Part shown: positions 29,532-38,447 of the stretch, piece by piece | How the letters are laid out: each line of letters begins with the position of its first letter | Position numbering within the stretch: the stretch's first letter is position 1 | Assembly: GCF_019797845.1 (NCBI RefSeq) | Contig: NZ_CP081864.1 | Location: 2,790,001 to 2,854,000 of the forward strand | Reading direction: 5' to 3' | Source of the DNA: Symbiopectobacterium purcellii | GTDB taxonomy: Bacteria > Pseudomonadota > Gammaproteobacteria > Enterobacterales > Enterobacteriaceae | Length of the DNA: 64,000 nucleotides | Made by a program: the position numbers and the translations under genes | Notes under the pieces: model-generated | What the model was told of the DNA's origin: nothing | Databases searched by the model: none | What the model saw: only the letters and a program-made list of their open reading frames with translations

Positions 29532-29720
29532 TTACCGTTTCAGTTCCACAAAAATACCTTCCGGATTTTCTTCTTCATTAAAAAACCAGATTCCCGCCGG
29601 ATAGTCCGGCAGGGCAACAAGGTACATCGTCCCTTCCAGAAACGGTTCGACCGCTAACACCACGCCTTCCCGTCGCTCTGCGCCGTCGGTTTTTACTGTA
29701 ACGATATCATTCACTTTCAC
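29532..29720 (-). CDS. dsrB: DsrB protein
   Basis: The 62-residue product ([20 protein letters not shown].., [20 protein letters not shown]) aligns closely with E. coli DsrB (62 residues). The GTG at 29720 is chosen as start because it gives the E. coli length; a longer form to 29735 exists. The fold looks like a small beta barrel, but the function is unknown. In E. coli dsrB sits beside rcsA near the fliR end of the flagellar genes. Here it lies about 16 kb from fliR and rcsA is not in the window, so gene order around the flagellar cluster has changed. Confidence 0.9.
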   Translation of the reverse strand: MKVNDIVTVKTDGAERREGVVLAVEPFLEGTMYLVALPDYPAGIWFFNEEENPEGIFVELKR

Positions 29721-29743
29721 GGCGTAAGCCCTCAACGTCGTCG

Positions 29744-30148
29744 TTAACTATTGGTCACAGCGTGTAAACGGTCATACTGTTCCTGTGCCAACCGCACTGA
29801 TTCAATATTGGATTCTGCCCAGTGCGCCAAACTTTCGAATGTTTCCACCAACGTCAACCCCACCGGCGTTAGTGAATACTCTACGGTAACCGGAACCGTA
29901 GCAAACACACGACGAGCGACCAAACCATCCCGCTCCAGCTTTTTCAGCGTTTGCGACAAGACTTTTTGGGTAATGCCTTCGATGTCCCGGCGTAATTGAT
30001 TAAATCGCGTCTCACCTGACTTCAAACGACCAATAATCAGTATGGTCCATTTGTCTGCCAGCCGCTCCAAAAACTGGCGCGCCGGGCAGTGCGATGAATA
30101 TACGCTGTAACCGGGCGCGGTATCGCCCTGAGTCGGGTGTATTTGCAT
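29744..30148 (-). CDS. HxlR family transcriptional regulator
   Basis: The 134-residue product is a single winged helix of the HxlR family: [20 protein letters not shown] at the start, then [30 protein letters not shown]. The Cys before PARQ is the residue that senses quinones or aldehydes in YodB/QorR-type members. It is divergent from a flavodoxin-family gene, a common pairing in which the regulator represses the enzyme until an electrophile reacts with it (inference from family). Confidence 0.9.
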   Translation of the reverse strand: MQIHPTQGDTAPGYSVYSSHCPARQFLERLADKWTILIIGRLKSGETRFNQLRRDIEGITQKVLSQTLKKLERDGLVARRVFATVPVTVEYSLTPVGLTLVETFESLAHWAESNIESVRLAQEQYDRLHAVTNS

Positions 30149-30197
30149 AGTATCCTCCAGGAAACCTGGTATCGTTCAGGTGCCTTCTTGTCAACGA

Positions 30198-30214
30198 AGT
30201 ATACCATATATACT
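30198..30214. promoter_or_regulatory. Candidate HxlR operator
   Basis: AGTATA-N5-TATACT is a perfect 6-bp inverted repeat in the 150-bp space between the divergent HxlR and flavodoxin genes. HxlR proteins bind short AT-rich dyads of this type. It also overlaps plausible -10 sequences. Confidence 0.6.
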
Positions 30215-30303
30215 ATCTTTCCATGGAAAACTGATGCTTTCTTCAATCGCTTACAAGACCACCGCATCCGTCCCTGTTATTACTGACGAAAGGAAAAGTG
30301 AAC

Positions 30304-30858
30304 ATGAGTAAGACTGTTGTTGTTTATTTCTCAGGATATGGCCACACCCAACGTGTCGCAGAATATGTTGCACAAGGTGCTGATGCAGCGCGTATCGCCG
30401 TGGATGAAAACGGTGATATTACCGCTGATGAGTGGGATACGCTGAACGCCGCAGATGCCATTATTTTTGGTGCTCCCACCTATATGGGTTCGGTGCCCTG
30501 GCAGTTTAAAAAATTCGCGGATGCCTCTTCTAAAGCCTGGTTTACTCGTGCCTGGCAGGATAAGGTTTTTGGCGGTTTTACCAACAGTGCCAGCCTGAAC
30601 GGCGACAAGCAGGTTAGCCTGATTTGGATGCAAACACTGGCTTCGCAACACGGTGGTCTGTGGGTGAGCCTGGGCTTACTGCCCGCTAACACCAAAACGG
30701 CGACACGTGAGGATGTTAACAACCTTGGTGGCTCAGTAGGCCTTCTGGTGCAATCCCCTTCCGATGGCCCGGCAGATGATATTCCTTCCGGTGATTTGGA
30801 GACCGCAAAGCAGTATGGGGCACGTGTTGCCGCCGTTGCAGCACGCCTGCGCGGCTAA
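30304..30858 (+). CDS. Flavodoxin-family NAD(P)H:quinone oxidoreductase-like protein
   Basis: The 184-residue protein begins SKTVVVYFSGYGHTQRVAEY, the FMN phosphate loop of WrbA/flavodoxin-type enzymes, then DAIIFGAPTYMGSVPWQFK and KVFGGFTNSASLNGDKQVSL, the flavin ring contacts. Such enzymes reduce quinones by two electrons. ATG at 30304 is preferred over GTG at 30298 for its spacing from AGGA (30291). It is regulated presumably by the divergent HxlR protein. A good terminator follows. Confidence 0.88.
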   Translation: MSKTVVVYFSGYGHTQRVAEYVAQGADAARIAVDENGDITADEWDTLNAADAIIFGAPTYMGSVPWQFKKFADASSKAWFTRAWQDKVFGGFTNSASLNGDKQVSLIWMQTLASQHGGLWVSLGLLPANTKTATREDVNNLGGSVGLLVQSPSDGPADDIPSGDLETAKQYGARVAAVAARLRG

Positions 30859-30883
30859 ACGTCTCCATTAATCTGCCGTTATC

Positions 30884-30908
30884 AAGCCAGCAACGCGCTG
30901 GCTTTTTT
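30884..30908 (+). terminator. Rho-independent terminator after flavodoxin gene
   Basis: AAGCCAGC, a 5-nt loop and GCTGGCTT followed by a T-run. Confidence 0.9.
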
Positions 30909-30992
30909 ATTTCTCGCGCTACCCATCTCTTCGTCATCATAGTGTCATCATTTATACACATAATAGTGGCACGGCCATCTGGAGATGAAAAA

Positions 30993-31202
30993 ATGATAAC
31001 CATTCATGCCAAAAGTACGAGTGAAGCTGAAAAGTTACTCGCGTCCGGCACCACCAGCAAAGTGCTTCTTGATTATTCTGTGACTACTGACGATTTTTTC
31101 AGAATCGCTGATGCATGGTGTGCACAAGGTGCAAAGATCAGCAAAAAAGCAGGGATGTTTGTTATTTCGTTGAAAGGATTCCGCATCCCTCCCAACGATT
31201 AA
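30993..31202 (+). CDS. Small hypothetical protein
   Basis: A 69-residue product from ATG 30993 (MITIHAKSTSEAEKLLASGT) to the stop at 31200-31202, with a GGAGA site about 9 bases upstream. No membrane segment, no cysteine pair, mixed alpha/beta composition. I do not recognise the family. It stands alone between a terminator and 246 bp of AT-rich sequence before the next gene. A longer frame begins at 30942 but overlaps promoter-like sequence. Confidence 0.65.
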   Translation: MITIHAKSTSEAEKLLASGTTSKVLLDYSVTTDDFFRIADAWCAQGAKISKKAGMFVISLKGFRIPPND

Positions 31203-31448
31203 TCGACTAACGAACTAAATGAGTACCTCAATTTAGAAGTCCCCCTTTCGGTGACGGCATTATGAGCGCGTCGCCGCAAAAACTATTTCCGTCTGGAATA
31301 ACCCTCTCAAGATCATCATTTGTTTTTATTGCATTGATGGATATTAAACTGCCGTTTAAAAAACTCATGTCACCTTATCGTTAAGCGAAACGTATATGGG
31401 AACGCCTTTGTCCCTCTATCCCCATGTTGCCAGCACTTGGACGACACC

Positions 31449-32294
31449 ATGAAATATACCTTTTCTCGACTGCTCCCAGTCATCTTTCTCGCAGCCTGTA
31501 CCACAACAAAACAGCCTGAGCCGGTAGCATCAAACACATTTTCACCCATGAGCGTATCGGAAGATGAACCAGAGATTGATAACTGTGCGGTGGGATGTCC
31601 TGTAGGGGGAAGCCAACAAACTGTGATACGTGAAGCCTATACATTAAACAATAATCGCAATACCCGGTTCGCCAATTGGGTAGCCTATAAAGTCACCCAT
31701 GACAGTATTGCCAGTGGCGGCACCAGAAACTGGAGGCGCGACCCTGTGCTACCCGAATCGGACACGCTGGCCCCAGCGGCCTACACCGGTGCAAATGCTG
31801 CACTGTCTATCGATCGTGGGCATCAAGCACCGCTCGCGGGGCTTGCTGGTTCATCCGATTGGCAAGCACTCAACTATTTATCAAATATCACGCCACAGAG
31901 ATCAGCCTTAAACCAAAGTCCCTGGGCCCGTTTGGAATTGCAAGAACGGTTGCTGGCAAGTCGCCCAAATCCGCCCCCCGTTTACGTGGTTACCGGCCCT
32001 TTATTTACGCGCAAGATAGCCACGCTGCCAGCAGCCCCTGACGTTGAGATCCCCAGCGGTTATTGGAAGGTTATTTTCACCGGCAACCGTCCGGAAACTG
32101 GCGAATTTGCTGCATTTATCATGGATCAGGATACCCCACGAGCCGCCAATATCTGTCACTATCAAGTCACCATTAACGAGATAGAAGCGAAAACCAAACC
32201 GCATCTGAATATCTGGCCTTCTTTACCGAAGGAGGTGGCCACTAAACTCAAATCCCGCAAAGGGACCTTAGCGAAAGCCATGCGATGTTTATAG
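31449..32294 (+). CDS. DNA/RNA non-specific endonuclease (NUC1 type), lipoprotein
   Basis: The 281-residue product begins MKYTFSRLLPVIFLAACTTT, a lipoprotein signal with lipobox LAAC. It has the NUC1 catalytic segment LSIDRGHQAPLAGL (DRGH, catalytic His) followed 20 residues on by LSNITPQRSALNQSPWARLE, where the Asn/Gln bind the metal and phosphate, as in Serratia nuclease and EndoG. It probably degrades nucleic acid outside the cytoplasm, either periplasmic or at the outer membrane. ATG 31449 is chosen because the signal peptide begins there. Monocistronic, convergent with the fimbrial operon. Confidence 0.9.
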   Translation: MKYTFSRLLPVIFLAACTTTKQPEPVASNTFSPMSVSEDEPEIDNCAVGCPVGGSQQTVIREAYTLNNNRNTRFANWVAYKVTHDSIASGGTRNWRRDPVLPESDTLAPAAYTGANAALSIDRGHQAPLAGLAGSSDWQALNYLSNITPQRSALNQSPWARLELQERLLASRPNPPPVYVVTGPLFTRKIATLPAAPDVEIPSGYWKVIFTGNRPETGEFAAFIMDQDTPRAANICHYQVTINEIEAKTKPHLNIWPSLPKEVATKLKSRKGTLAKAMRCL

Positions 32295-32339
32295 CCGTCG
32301 CATTGCATTTCTACTGGGTATGTATCCGAGCAGCATCAG

Positions 32340-33506
32340 CTAGTAATAATTAATGGTAAACACCACTTTACCATCGGCTCTCCCGGCAGTCGCAACGGTA
32401 TCTGTTTGAATATAGCGTGCGGATAACGGAACCCGGATCGTCGGGCTGCCGTCTTTCAGTAACGTCATGGCGTGCTCCGACGAGAAATTAAACGGCGTTG
32501 GTGTCTGATTATTCGCCCCCCAGCCGATCTGAATACCGACGCCTGAAGCCGCACCGGGCAGCGATGAGTCGATATCCATGATCCCATTGGCAGCATCTTT
32601 CACTGCTGTTGTTGGCGTCAATCGCACACCAATGCTGTTATTGATGGATGCTGTTGCAGCCGCACTGCCGGTATTAAAATCCATCAATGTGGTGGTGTTG
32701 GTTTGATTATAAAAGCCATGGAATGTCGGGCAGTTTTGCAGAGAAATCGATGCATCAATCCACGGCGTCGCGGAATTGATACCTCTGAAATGTTGTCGGA
32801 TATCATAGGCTCCCATCGCAACATTTACGTCCGGCGTGGTACAGGTTTGCGCCGTTACCGTCAGATTTCCGGTAAAGGTGACGCGGTTTAATTGGAGTGG
32901 TAATCCTTGGATCTGTTCTCCAGAACGCGAACTCACCATATTATCACTTGCCACAGGGAAACTGGATGCTGAGATAGCATAGCTTCCTGGTGTCAGCGGA
33001 CCAATTTTAATCAGCGAGATATAACGTGTTGCGGCTCCCAGCGTCACACCACCATATGGATCGCTACCGAAAATAACGTCATCGTTACGATAGCCAAATG
33101 TCCCAAGCGTTGCGGCAGCACTTTCACTATGACGTGATATCGCGACCCCGATCCCTGGAATATTGGTTTGATACACCGCTCCGGCAAACGGGCCACTATT
33201 CAATCCGCTCAGCGGCTGTGACGCTTGTTCAATCCCAACCGCACAGTTGAAGGGAAAGCCGCCACCAGGCGATCGGCACTCAATTTCTACCGAGGGTGCA
33301 TTCATCCAACGCCCCTGATAAATAATGGTACCTATCGGCATATCTGCACCGGCCGATATGATCGGCGGGCTTAACGGCACGCTGATCGAAGACGTGCCAA
33401 ATCCCGCTTTATAATCACAAGATATTGCGGCCCAACTGTTGCTGCTGACTATCGCAAGCAACATCGTGCCAAGCAGCGTTAAAAAAGAGTTGTTCAAATA
33501 TTTCAT
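32340..33506 (-). CDS. Fimbrial tip adhesin
   Basis: The last gene of a chaperone-usher operon. The 388-residue product starts at 33506 with a Sec signal (MKYLNNSFLTLLGTMLLAIV..SWAA), has an N-terminal part of about 200 residues unlike pilins, and a C-terminal pilin domain (NLTVTAQTCTTPDVNVAMGAY to the final DGKVVFTINYY beta strand used in donor-strand exchange). This two-domain build marks a receptor-binding tip subunit such as FimH; the receptor is unknown. There are no FimF/FimG-like adaptor genes, so the tip is simpler than in type 1 fimbriae. Confidence 0.85.
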   Translation of the reverse strand: MKYLNNSFLTLLGTMLLAIVSSNSWAAISCDYKAGFGTSSISVPLSPPIISAGADMPIGTIIYQGRWMNAPSVEIECRSPGGGFPFNCAVGIEQASQPLSGLNSGPFAGAVYQTNIPGIGVAISRHSESAAATLGTFGYRNDDVIFGSDPYGGVTLGAATRYISLIKIGPLTPGSYAISASSFPVASDNMVSSRSGEQIQGLPLQLNRVTFTGNLTVTAQTCTTPDVNVAMGAYDIRQHFRGINSATPWIDASISLQNCPTFHGFYNQTNTTTLMDFNTGSAAATASINNSIGVRLTPTTAVKDAANGIMDIDSSLPGAASGVGIQIGWGANNQTPTPFNFSSEHAMTLLKDGSPTIRVPLSARYIQTDTVATAGRADGKVVFTINYY

Positions 33507-33616
33507 ACTGTCTCTCCAACTTCCGGCATCGACCGAAAAGGGCAGGCAGCATGTCACTGCCATCACCGGTTATGAACGCGTGTTGCTGTGCTACTTTTGG
33601 CCAATGTGGCTTCTGG

Positions 33617-36217
33617 CTATGCAGAAGCCACTGCAGATTTACACACAGAATTGAATTGCTGAATCTGCCGCTGTTCTTTTCCTTTCGCCATTGGCATCAG
33701 CAAGTAGCCAACCGTACACGACATATCAGGATCGTCTCCCCATTTCACGCGCAGTTGCCCTTTGTCTTGTGACACACGCGCATATAACTGACCGCCCTGT
33801 CCGACAGCACCCACGCTGTTGCCTTGACTATCAAAAATATCGGCACCAAAAGGCACGGGCTCTCCCTGATAGGTGGCATTAACCAAAATGGGTGTACCGC
33901 TCTTGGCGTTGTATTTCACCTTCACCACCGCACCGGAATGCGGAGCTACTTTCATACTGGTGCTATCCAGCTCCAGATTCGCTGACGCACCTTTGGGGTC
34001 GATGTTGATCTCATTCATCTGATAGGGGCTCAAGTACGGCACTACGGCATAGCCGCGTGAATCAATACTTACGCCCGGATACGATGACACGCTGGCACCC
34101 TCTGCACCTTTGGCTTCCACCAATGCAAAGGTATCCGACGTGTACGGCGTGAACGTGAGGCCGCCCGCATGGCCAATAACCGTACCGTTCATCCCGGCAG
34201 ACGCACTGTGATATCCCTTGCCGGTACTGTAGGCGCCACTCACCGCTGTCGCCGCGTTACGGTAGTTACCGCTCACGGCCCCACTGGATCCCCTATTCTG
34301 GTTGGCATACATCGCCGTCACCGCATAGCTCAGCGGATTATCGGCTCCCACAGCGCCCGACACGCTTGCTTGCTGACCATAACGGCCGCTGCTGTCGTGA
34401 GACAGATCCATACGCAAATAGGGCGTATGAGAAGCATCATTTCGGCCCAAGGGCATGCTGAAACTCAACAGGTAGTTCGTCTGCGCGGCCCCCAGACTGG
34501 AGAAGCTACGATTAACGCTCACGCCGTAAGAAAGATTTTTATAACGATTGTTATAGCCCATCTGATACTGCTTTTCGCTGCCCGCGTCATTCCAGTAGTT
34601 CTGCAACGAACCGCTGAAATATATCTGTCCCCAATTCACAGGCAGCCCTTGCCCGGCAGTGACCGTAACACGATGCTTCGCTCTTGAGATCGCTTCTGGT
34701 GAATATCCCTCAGCCGCCGCATTGCGTGTACGCATCGCCATCATAAAATCCATGTAACCATCCGTCGAAAAACGGTATGCCGCCAGCGACAGGTTGCTGT
34801 TGGTTTCACTGATAAGTTTACTGTAGCTCACGCGATAGTTTTGCCCATTAAAAGCGCCTCCCGCCCGGTATTGACTCTCCGCACTGGCTGGATTATCCAA
34901 CCGTGTACGCGCCTGAGTAGCATCAAACGCAAGCGCACCTATCGGCGTACCTACCGCAGCCCCTAACTGCACTGCGGAATAATTTTCACTGGCTTGCACG
35001 CCGCCATACCCCGTAATCGCGTTAGTCAAACCGCGTTGATACGTCGCCTGATAGAGCGATGGCTTATCGCGCAAATTATCGCTGCGCACTTCTCCCCCAG
35101 TGATCGCATAGCGTGATGAGCCAGGGCGTAGCAACTGAGCCACCGACGCATAAGGCACACTGAAATGTTGCTCAGTGCCATCAGACTCCCGCACCGTGAC
35201 ATTCAGATCGCCACCATAACCAGTGGGATAGAGGTCATTGATCAGAAACTCGCCGGGACTGACGGTGGTTTCATACAAAACCTGCCCACCTTGTCGCACG
35301 GTGACCCGCGCATTGGTGCGAGCGATACCACGAATCTCAGGGGCATAACCGCGCTGGGACTCCGGTAACATCCGCTCATCGGTCATCAACTGCGCACCGG
35401 TAAAGGGCAGCGTATCGAACAGTTGCCCAACCGTATTTGATTGCCCCATCAGCATCTGTGCTTTCAGCGTTGGGATGTCGCGCTGGAGGTAAGTATTGAT
35501 GCTGTTGTATGTACTGGGCGCGTTATCCATATGGGTATAAGCGCCGTTGTGCCGTAAATACCAGGGGCCAACGTTGAGCCCGGCATTCAACCCAGCAAAT
35601 AACGAATTAAAGGTCTTACCCTGCGATTCACTGGTGTAGCCATTGACGTTATAACCCATGAGTAACGCAGAGATACCGTCATCCCATAATTCCGGACTCA
35701 CCGTGCCGCGTGCCGTGTTCTGCATGTATATCTGCGGAATAACGATATCTAGCCGTTGCTCGTTACTGTCATAATTAATCTGTGCCTCAGGAAGTTTTTG
35801 CTGCAAATCGACACACTGTTCGCCCAGATTCTGTGAGCCGAAAAAATCCGACGGCAATTTCTCATAATTAAACGCAATGCTTTTCATCAAATCGATCGAA
35901 AGACACGGATATACCGTTTTATCTGTATGTGCTTTAAACTCGACATCTACATTGCTGATCCACTGTTCATTAATATAGACTGCCGTTTTATAAACCCCCG
36001 GCAACACTGAAGCACCCGTCGCGAAGCGGCTAAGATCGATCAAAGCAGCATTATCAACATTCAGGAAAGAAGCATCAAACTCCAAATCATTAGCGTTCCC
36101 CACAGGCATGCCAGGTTTCATTTCAGCACTAACATTACCCATAAATAGTGCAGATATAATAGCCGCACTCAATTGCAGCAACTTATTGTTGGGTTCGGCT
36201 TGAAAATATTTTGACAT
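33617..36217 (-). CDS. Fimbrial outer-membrane usher
   Basis: The 866-residue protein is a full-length FimD-type usher: signal ending GNVSA, N-terminal chaperone-binding domain (LEFDASFLNVDN), a 24-strand barrel with plug (PGEFLINDLYPTGYGGDLNV, a family landmark), and C-terminal domains with LRVKWGDDPDMSCTVGY. The start at 36217 (MSKYFQAEPNN) is chosen over an in-frame ATG at 36235. It lies between chaperone and adhesin. No lesion is seen. Confidence 0.93.
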   Translation of the reverse strand: MSKYFQAEPNNKLLQLSAAIISALFMGNVSAEMKPGMPVGNANDLEFDASFLNVDNAALIDLSRFATGASVLPGVYKTAVYINEQWISNVDVEFKAHTDKTVYPCLSIDLMKSIAFNYEKLPSDFFGSQNLGEQCVDLQQKLPEAQINYDSNEQRLDIVIPQIYMQNTARGTVSPELWDDGISALLMGYNVNGYTSESQGKTFNSLFAGLNAGLNVGPWYLRHNGAYTHMDNAPSTYNSINTYLQRDIPTLKAQMLMGQSNTVGQLFDTLPFTGAQLMTDERMLPESQRGYAPEIRGIARTNARVTVRQGGQVLYETTVSPGEFLINDLYPTGYGGDLNVTVRESDGTEQHFSVPYASVAQLLRPGSSRYAITGGEVRSDNLRDKPSLYQATYQRGLTNAITGYGGVQASENYSAVQLGAAVGTPIGALAFDATQARTRLDNPASAESQYRAGGAFNGQNYRVSYSKLISETNSNLSLAAYRFSTDGYMDFMMAMRTRNAAAEGYSPEAISRAKHRVTVTAGQGLPVNWGQIYFSGSLQNYWNDAGSEKQYQMGYNNRYKNLSYGVSVNRSFSSLGAAQTNYLLSFSMPLGRNDASHTPYLRMDLSHDSSGRYGQQASVSGAVGADNPLSYAVTAMYANQNRGSSGAVSGNYRNAATAVSGAYSTGKGYHSASAGMNGTVIGHAGGLTFTPYTSDTFALVEAKGAEGASVSSYPGVSIDSRGYAVVPYLSPYQMNEINIDPKGASANLELDSTSMKVAPHSGAVVKVKYNAKSGTPILVNATYQGEPVPFGADIFDSQGNSVGAVGQGGQLYARVSQDKGQLRVKWGDDPDMSCTVGYLLMPMAKGKEQRQIQQFNSVCKSAVASA

Positions 36218-36287
36218 AATGATTCCTGTCAACACCCTTTTCCTGAATGATGATGGCTATAAATTAAAATTTATTACGCGGAGAATA

Positions 36288-36986
36288 TTATTTCACTACA
36301 GACTCAAAGCCATGCACCGCCCCATAATCATTAACAAAACTACCGCTAATCTTATTTCCGGCACTGGCAGATAATTCCAACATCATGGTACTGCGCGGTG
36401 CAACCATCGCATAATCCTGTTTCTTGCCATTTACAGTAATATTGACCAAAGAAACATAATATGGCGTTGGGTTGGTCGCTTGAATGCGATTCCCCTGAGC
36501 ATTCCAGGTAATGGCTTTTGCAGCCTCATTCGCATTACCTTCCAGCCCCACCGGGCGATAAAACAGTTTGATTCGTGAACGAAAAGCCATCTGCAAACGG
36601 TTCTCTTCGCTTTTTGCCTGAGATTTAGCTGGCACTTCTAATACGTTCAGCCAAAAAACCGATTCTCTGTCAGATGGCAATGTATCACCGGTATAGCTGA
36701 TACGCAGCGTTTGCCCTTTACCCGACTCCACGCGGTTCATCGGCGGGGTCAATACAAACGGCACTCTAATGGCAGAAGGTTTGGCATCGACATCACCGTT
36801 ATCGATCCAACTTTGCAACAATACGGGCGACGGGCCACCATTATTGATTTTAACACTCACTTCATTGGCATCAGCGGGATATATTACCCGGGTACCGCTA
36901 ATAACGACGCTGGCCTGCCCTGTCATGCTAAACAACGCCGTTGCAAGTAAGCACATCCGCTGAAGATTGAAAGAAGGATATTTCAT
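36288..36986 (-). CDS. Periplasmic fimbrial chaperone
   Basis: The 232-residue product has a signal peptide (CLLATALFSMTGQAS), then VVISGTRVIYPADANEVSVK with the FimC/PapD first-strand signature, the ESVFWLNVLEVP motif and RSRIKLFYRPVGL, which carries the conserved Arg/Lys that anchor the subunit C-terminus. It delivers pilin subunits to the usher. Second gene of the operon. Confidence 0.93.
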   Translation of the reverse strand: MKYPSFNLQRMCLLATALFSMTGQASVVISGTRVIYPADANEVSVKINNGGPSPVLLQSWIDNGDVDAKPSAIRVPFVLTPPMNRVESGKGQTLRISYTGDTLPSDRESVFWLNVLEVPAKSQAKSEENRLQMAFRSRIKLFYRPVGLEGNANEAAKAITWNAQGNRIQATNPTPYYVSLVNITVNGKKQDYAMVAPRSTMMLELSASAGNKISGSFVNDYGAVHGFESVVK

Positions 36987-37036
36987 ACGATACTCCTGAC
37001 GGAAAACTGGGAGGGCATTCCCCCTCCCGTGAACAA

Positions 37037-37576
37037 TTACTGATACTGAATAGAGTAGACAACGTTGCTAACAACCGTACCCGCCGTGGTTGCACCTTCT
37101 GCAAAGTAGCGCACGATATATGGCAGGTTGGCGCTGCCCGAGGAGATATTGACATAGGTATTGCCGTTAACCTGACTTTGGTTACCCGCTTCAATGACCG
37201 CACGAGACGGGCTGGAACCATCAAGCAATTGCAGGCTGACGTTGGATGCTGTCCCGGTGTTATTCAAACGCCCGGTCACAGAATCTACCGTAGTCCCTGC
37301 TTCAAAGAATGCAGATGCGGTTTCCAATGTGCCCGCACAGTTATTCAGCGCCATGGTAAAGCCCATATCCCCCGCCGTTTGGCCGGTGGTAGACAGCTGT
37401 TTCGTTCCAATAGTCGGCAGCACCACGGTAGCATCCGCAGACTGGCCATCAACCACTACATCACAGGTATTTGAATTCAGTTGTCCATTAAAAGTGATGG
37501 TGCCGGTTGACGCCGCCTGTACCGGGCCAGCAGACATCATTGAGATAGCAATGGAGGAGAAAACGATCTTTTTCAT
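37037..37576 (-). CDS. Major fimbrial subunit (type 1-like pilin)
   Basis: The 179-residue product has signal MKKIVFSSIAISMMSAGPVQA, N-terminal donor strand STGTITFNGQLNSNTCDVVV, a disulphide pair (Cys in NTCDV and NNCAG), and a C-terminal beta strand VSNVVYSIQYQ. This is the FimA family. As the first gene it should be the most abundant. No phase-switch recombinase or inverted-repeat switch accompanies it. Confidence 0.92.
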   Translation of the reverse strand: MKKIVFSSIAISMMSAGPVQAASTGTITFNGQLNSNTCDVVVDGQSADATVVLPTIGTKQLSTTGQTAGDMGFTMALNNCAGTLETASAFFEAGTTVDSVTGRLNNTGTASNVSLQLLDGSSPSRAVIEAGNQSQVNGNTYVNISSGSANLPYIVRYFAEGATTAGTVVSNVVYSIQYQ

Positions 37577-37827
37577 TTACATATACCTTACTGGTTATAA
37601 TTCATCATTACTGATATTTAAATATCGACTGAATATTCACATGACGATGAGTTAAATATTTTCATTCAAAGGAGTAGACGTTAGCCATAAACATGAAAAA
37701 CGTTTATTTAGTCACCCGGGTGTTTTAATAGATTTCCAGAGAAATAAAACAGTAAAAAACCACACCGACATTGACTTGCGGGATTCACTATAAATCCCAC
37801 CAGACAGCATGGTAAAGGAAGTTATTT

Positions 37828-37840
37828 TTATCAGTGATAA
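37828..37840. promoter_or_regulatory. LysR-type box, copy 1
   Basis: TTATCAGTGATAA, a perfect 13-bp dyad fitting T-N11-A, about 250 bp upstream of the pilin start. Confidence 0.5.
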
Positions 37841-38066
37841 ACTAATGCTATATCTTCATTTTAACCTGACAGAAAAACACAAAAGCTTTCAAATTAAAAA
37901 CAGATTTACATTGAACCACACTTTATAGGAAGACCAAAAAGGGGTAAAACACGCGCATCTTACCCTGTTATTGCAGTCGTCAAGGCACTGCATCATGAAC
38001 GATCGTTTAAAGAATAAACACGATTAGACTGATTAATAACCATTTATTTTTGATGATGCCATTTTC

Positions 38067-38079
38067 TTATTAGTGATAA
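38067..38079. promoter_or_regulatory. LysR-type box, copy 2
   Basis: TTATTAGTGATAA, one base different from copy 1 and 239 bp from it, in the same intergenic region. Confidence 0.45.
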
Positions 38080-38447
38080 AAATTACTTCACTACAATCAC
38101 TGGGTTTAATGGTTTCAACACCGATGTCCGAAATCAAAAACGCTCTTTTTTTCGTCAATTATAGTTAATACTTTTTATTCAAATGCAGGTCACTACAGTT
38201 TCGCCCCTCGCCAAGTGTACAAATTCCCGTCCTCTACCAACAGTGCTTTACGCAAGGGTTATACTGCGGATTAAAAAAAGATATGATTGACGGCAAACCC
38301 GGCCATGGCTTGTCCGTAACCATGGTATTTAATGGCGCATCTTCAGCTTGACATGGTCAATACAACCGTTTGTTCAATGTGTTGTTGCCAACATCAAAAA
38401 TCCGGCTAACTTAGAAAAGACGCGTCCAATATTGCTGATGGTGACCC

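Larger units (their letters stand above)
37577..38447. promoter_or_regulatory. Long fimbrial/LysR divergent regulatory region
   Basis: This 871-bp AT-rich region separates the fimbrial operon from the divergent LysR gene and has no convincing ORF. It holds two near-identical odd palindromes of the LysR-box type T-N11-A: TTATCAGTGATAA at 37828-37840 and TTATTAGTGATAA at 38067-38079. A GGGATT/AATCCC hairpin lies near 37779-37797. Such length suggests complex control of the fimbriae. Confidence 0.6.

Noticed and set aside
37577..38447. Invertible fim-type promoter switch
   Set aside because: No pair of matching inverted repeats of useful length flanks a promoter and no FimB/FimE-like recombinase is adjacent.
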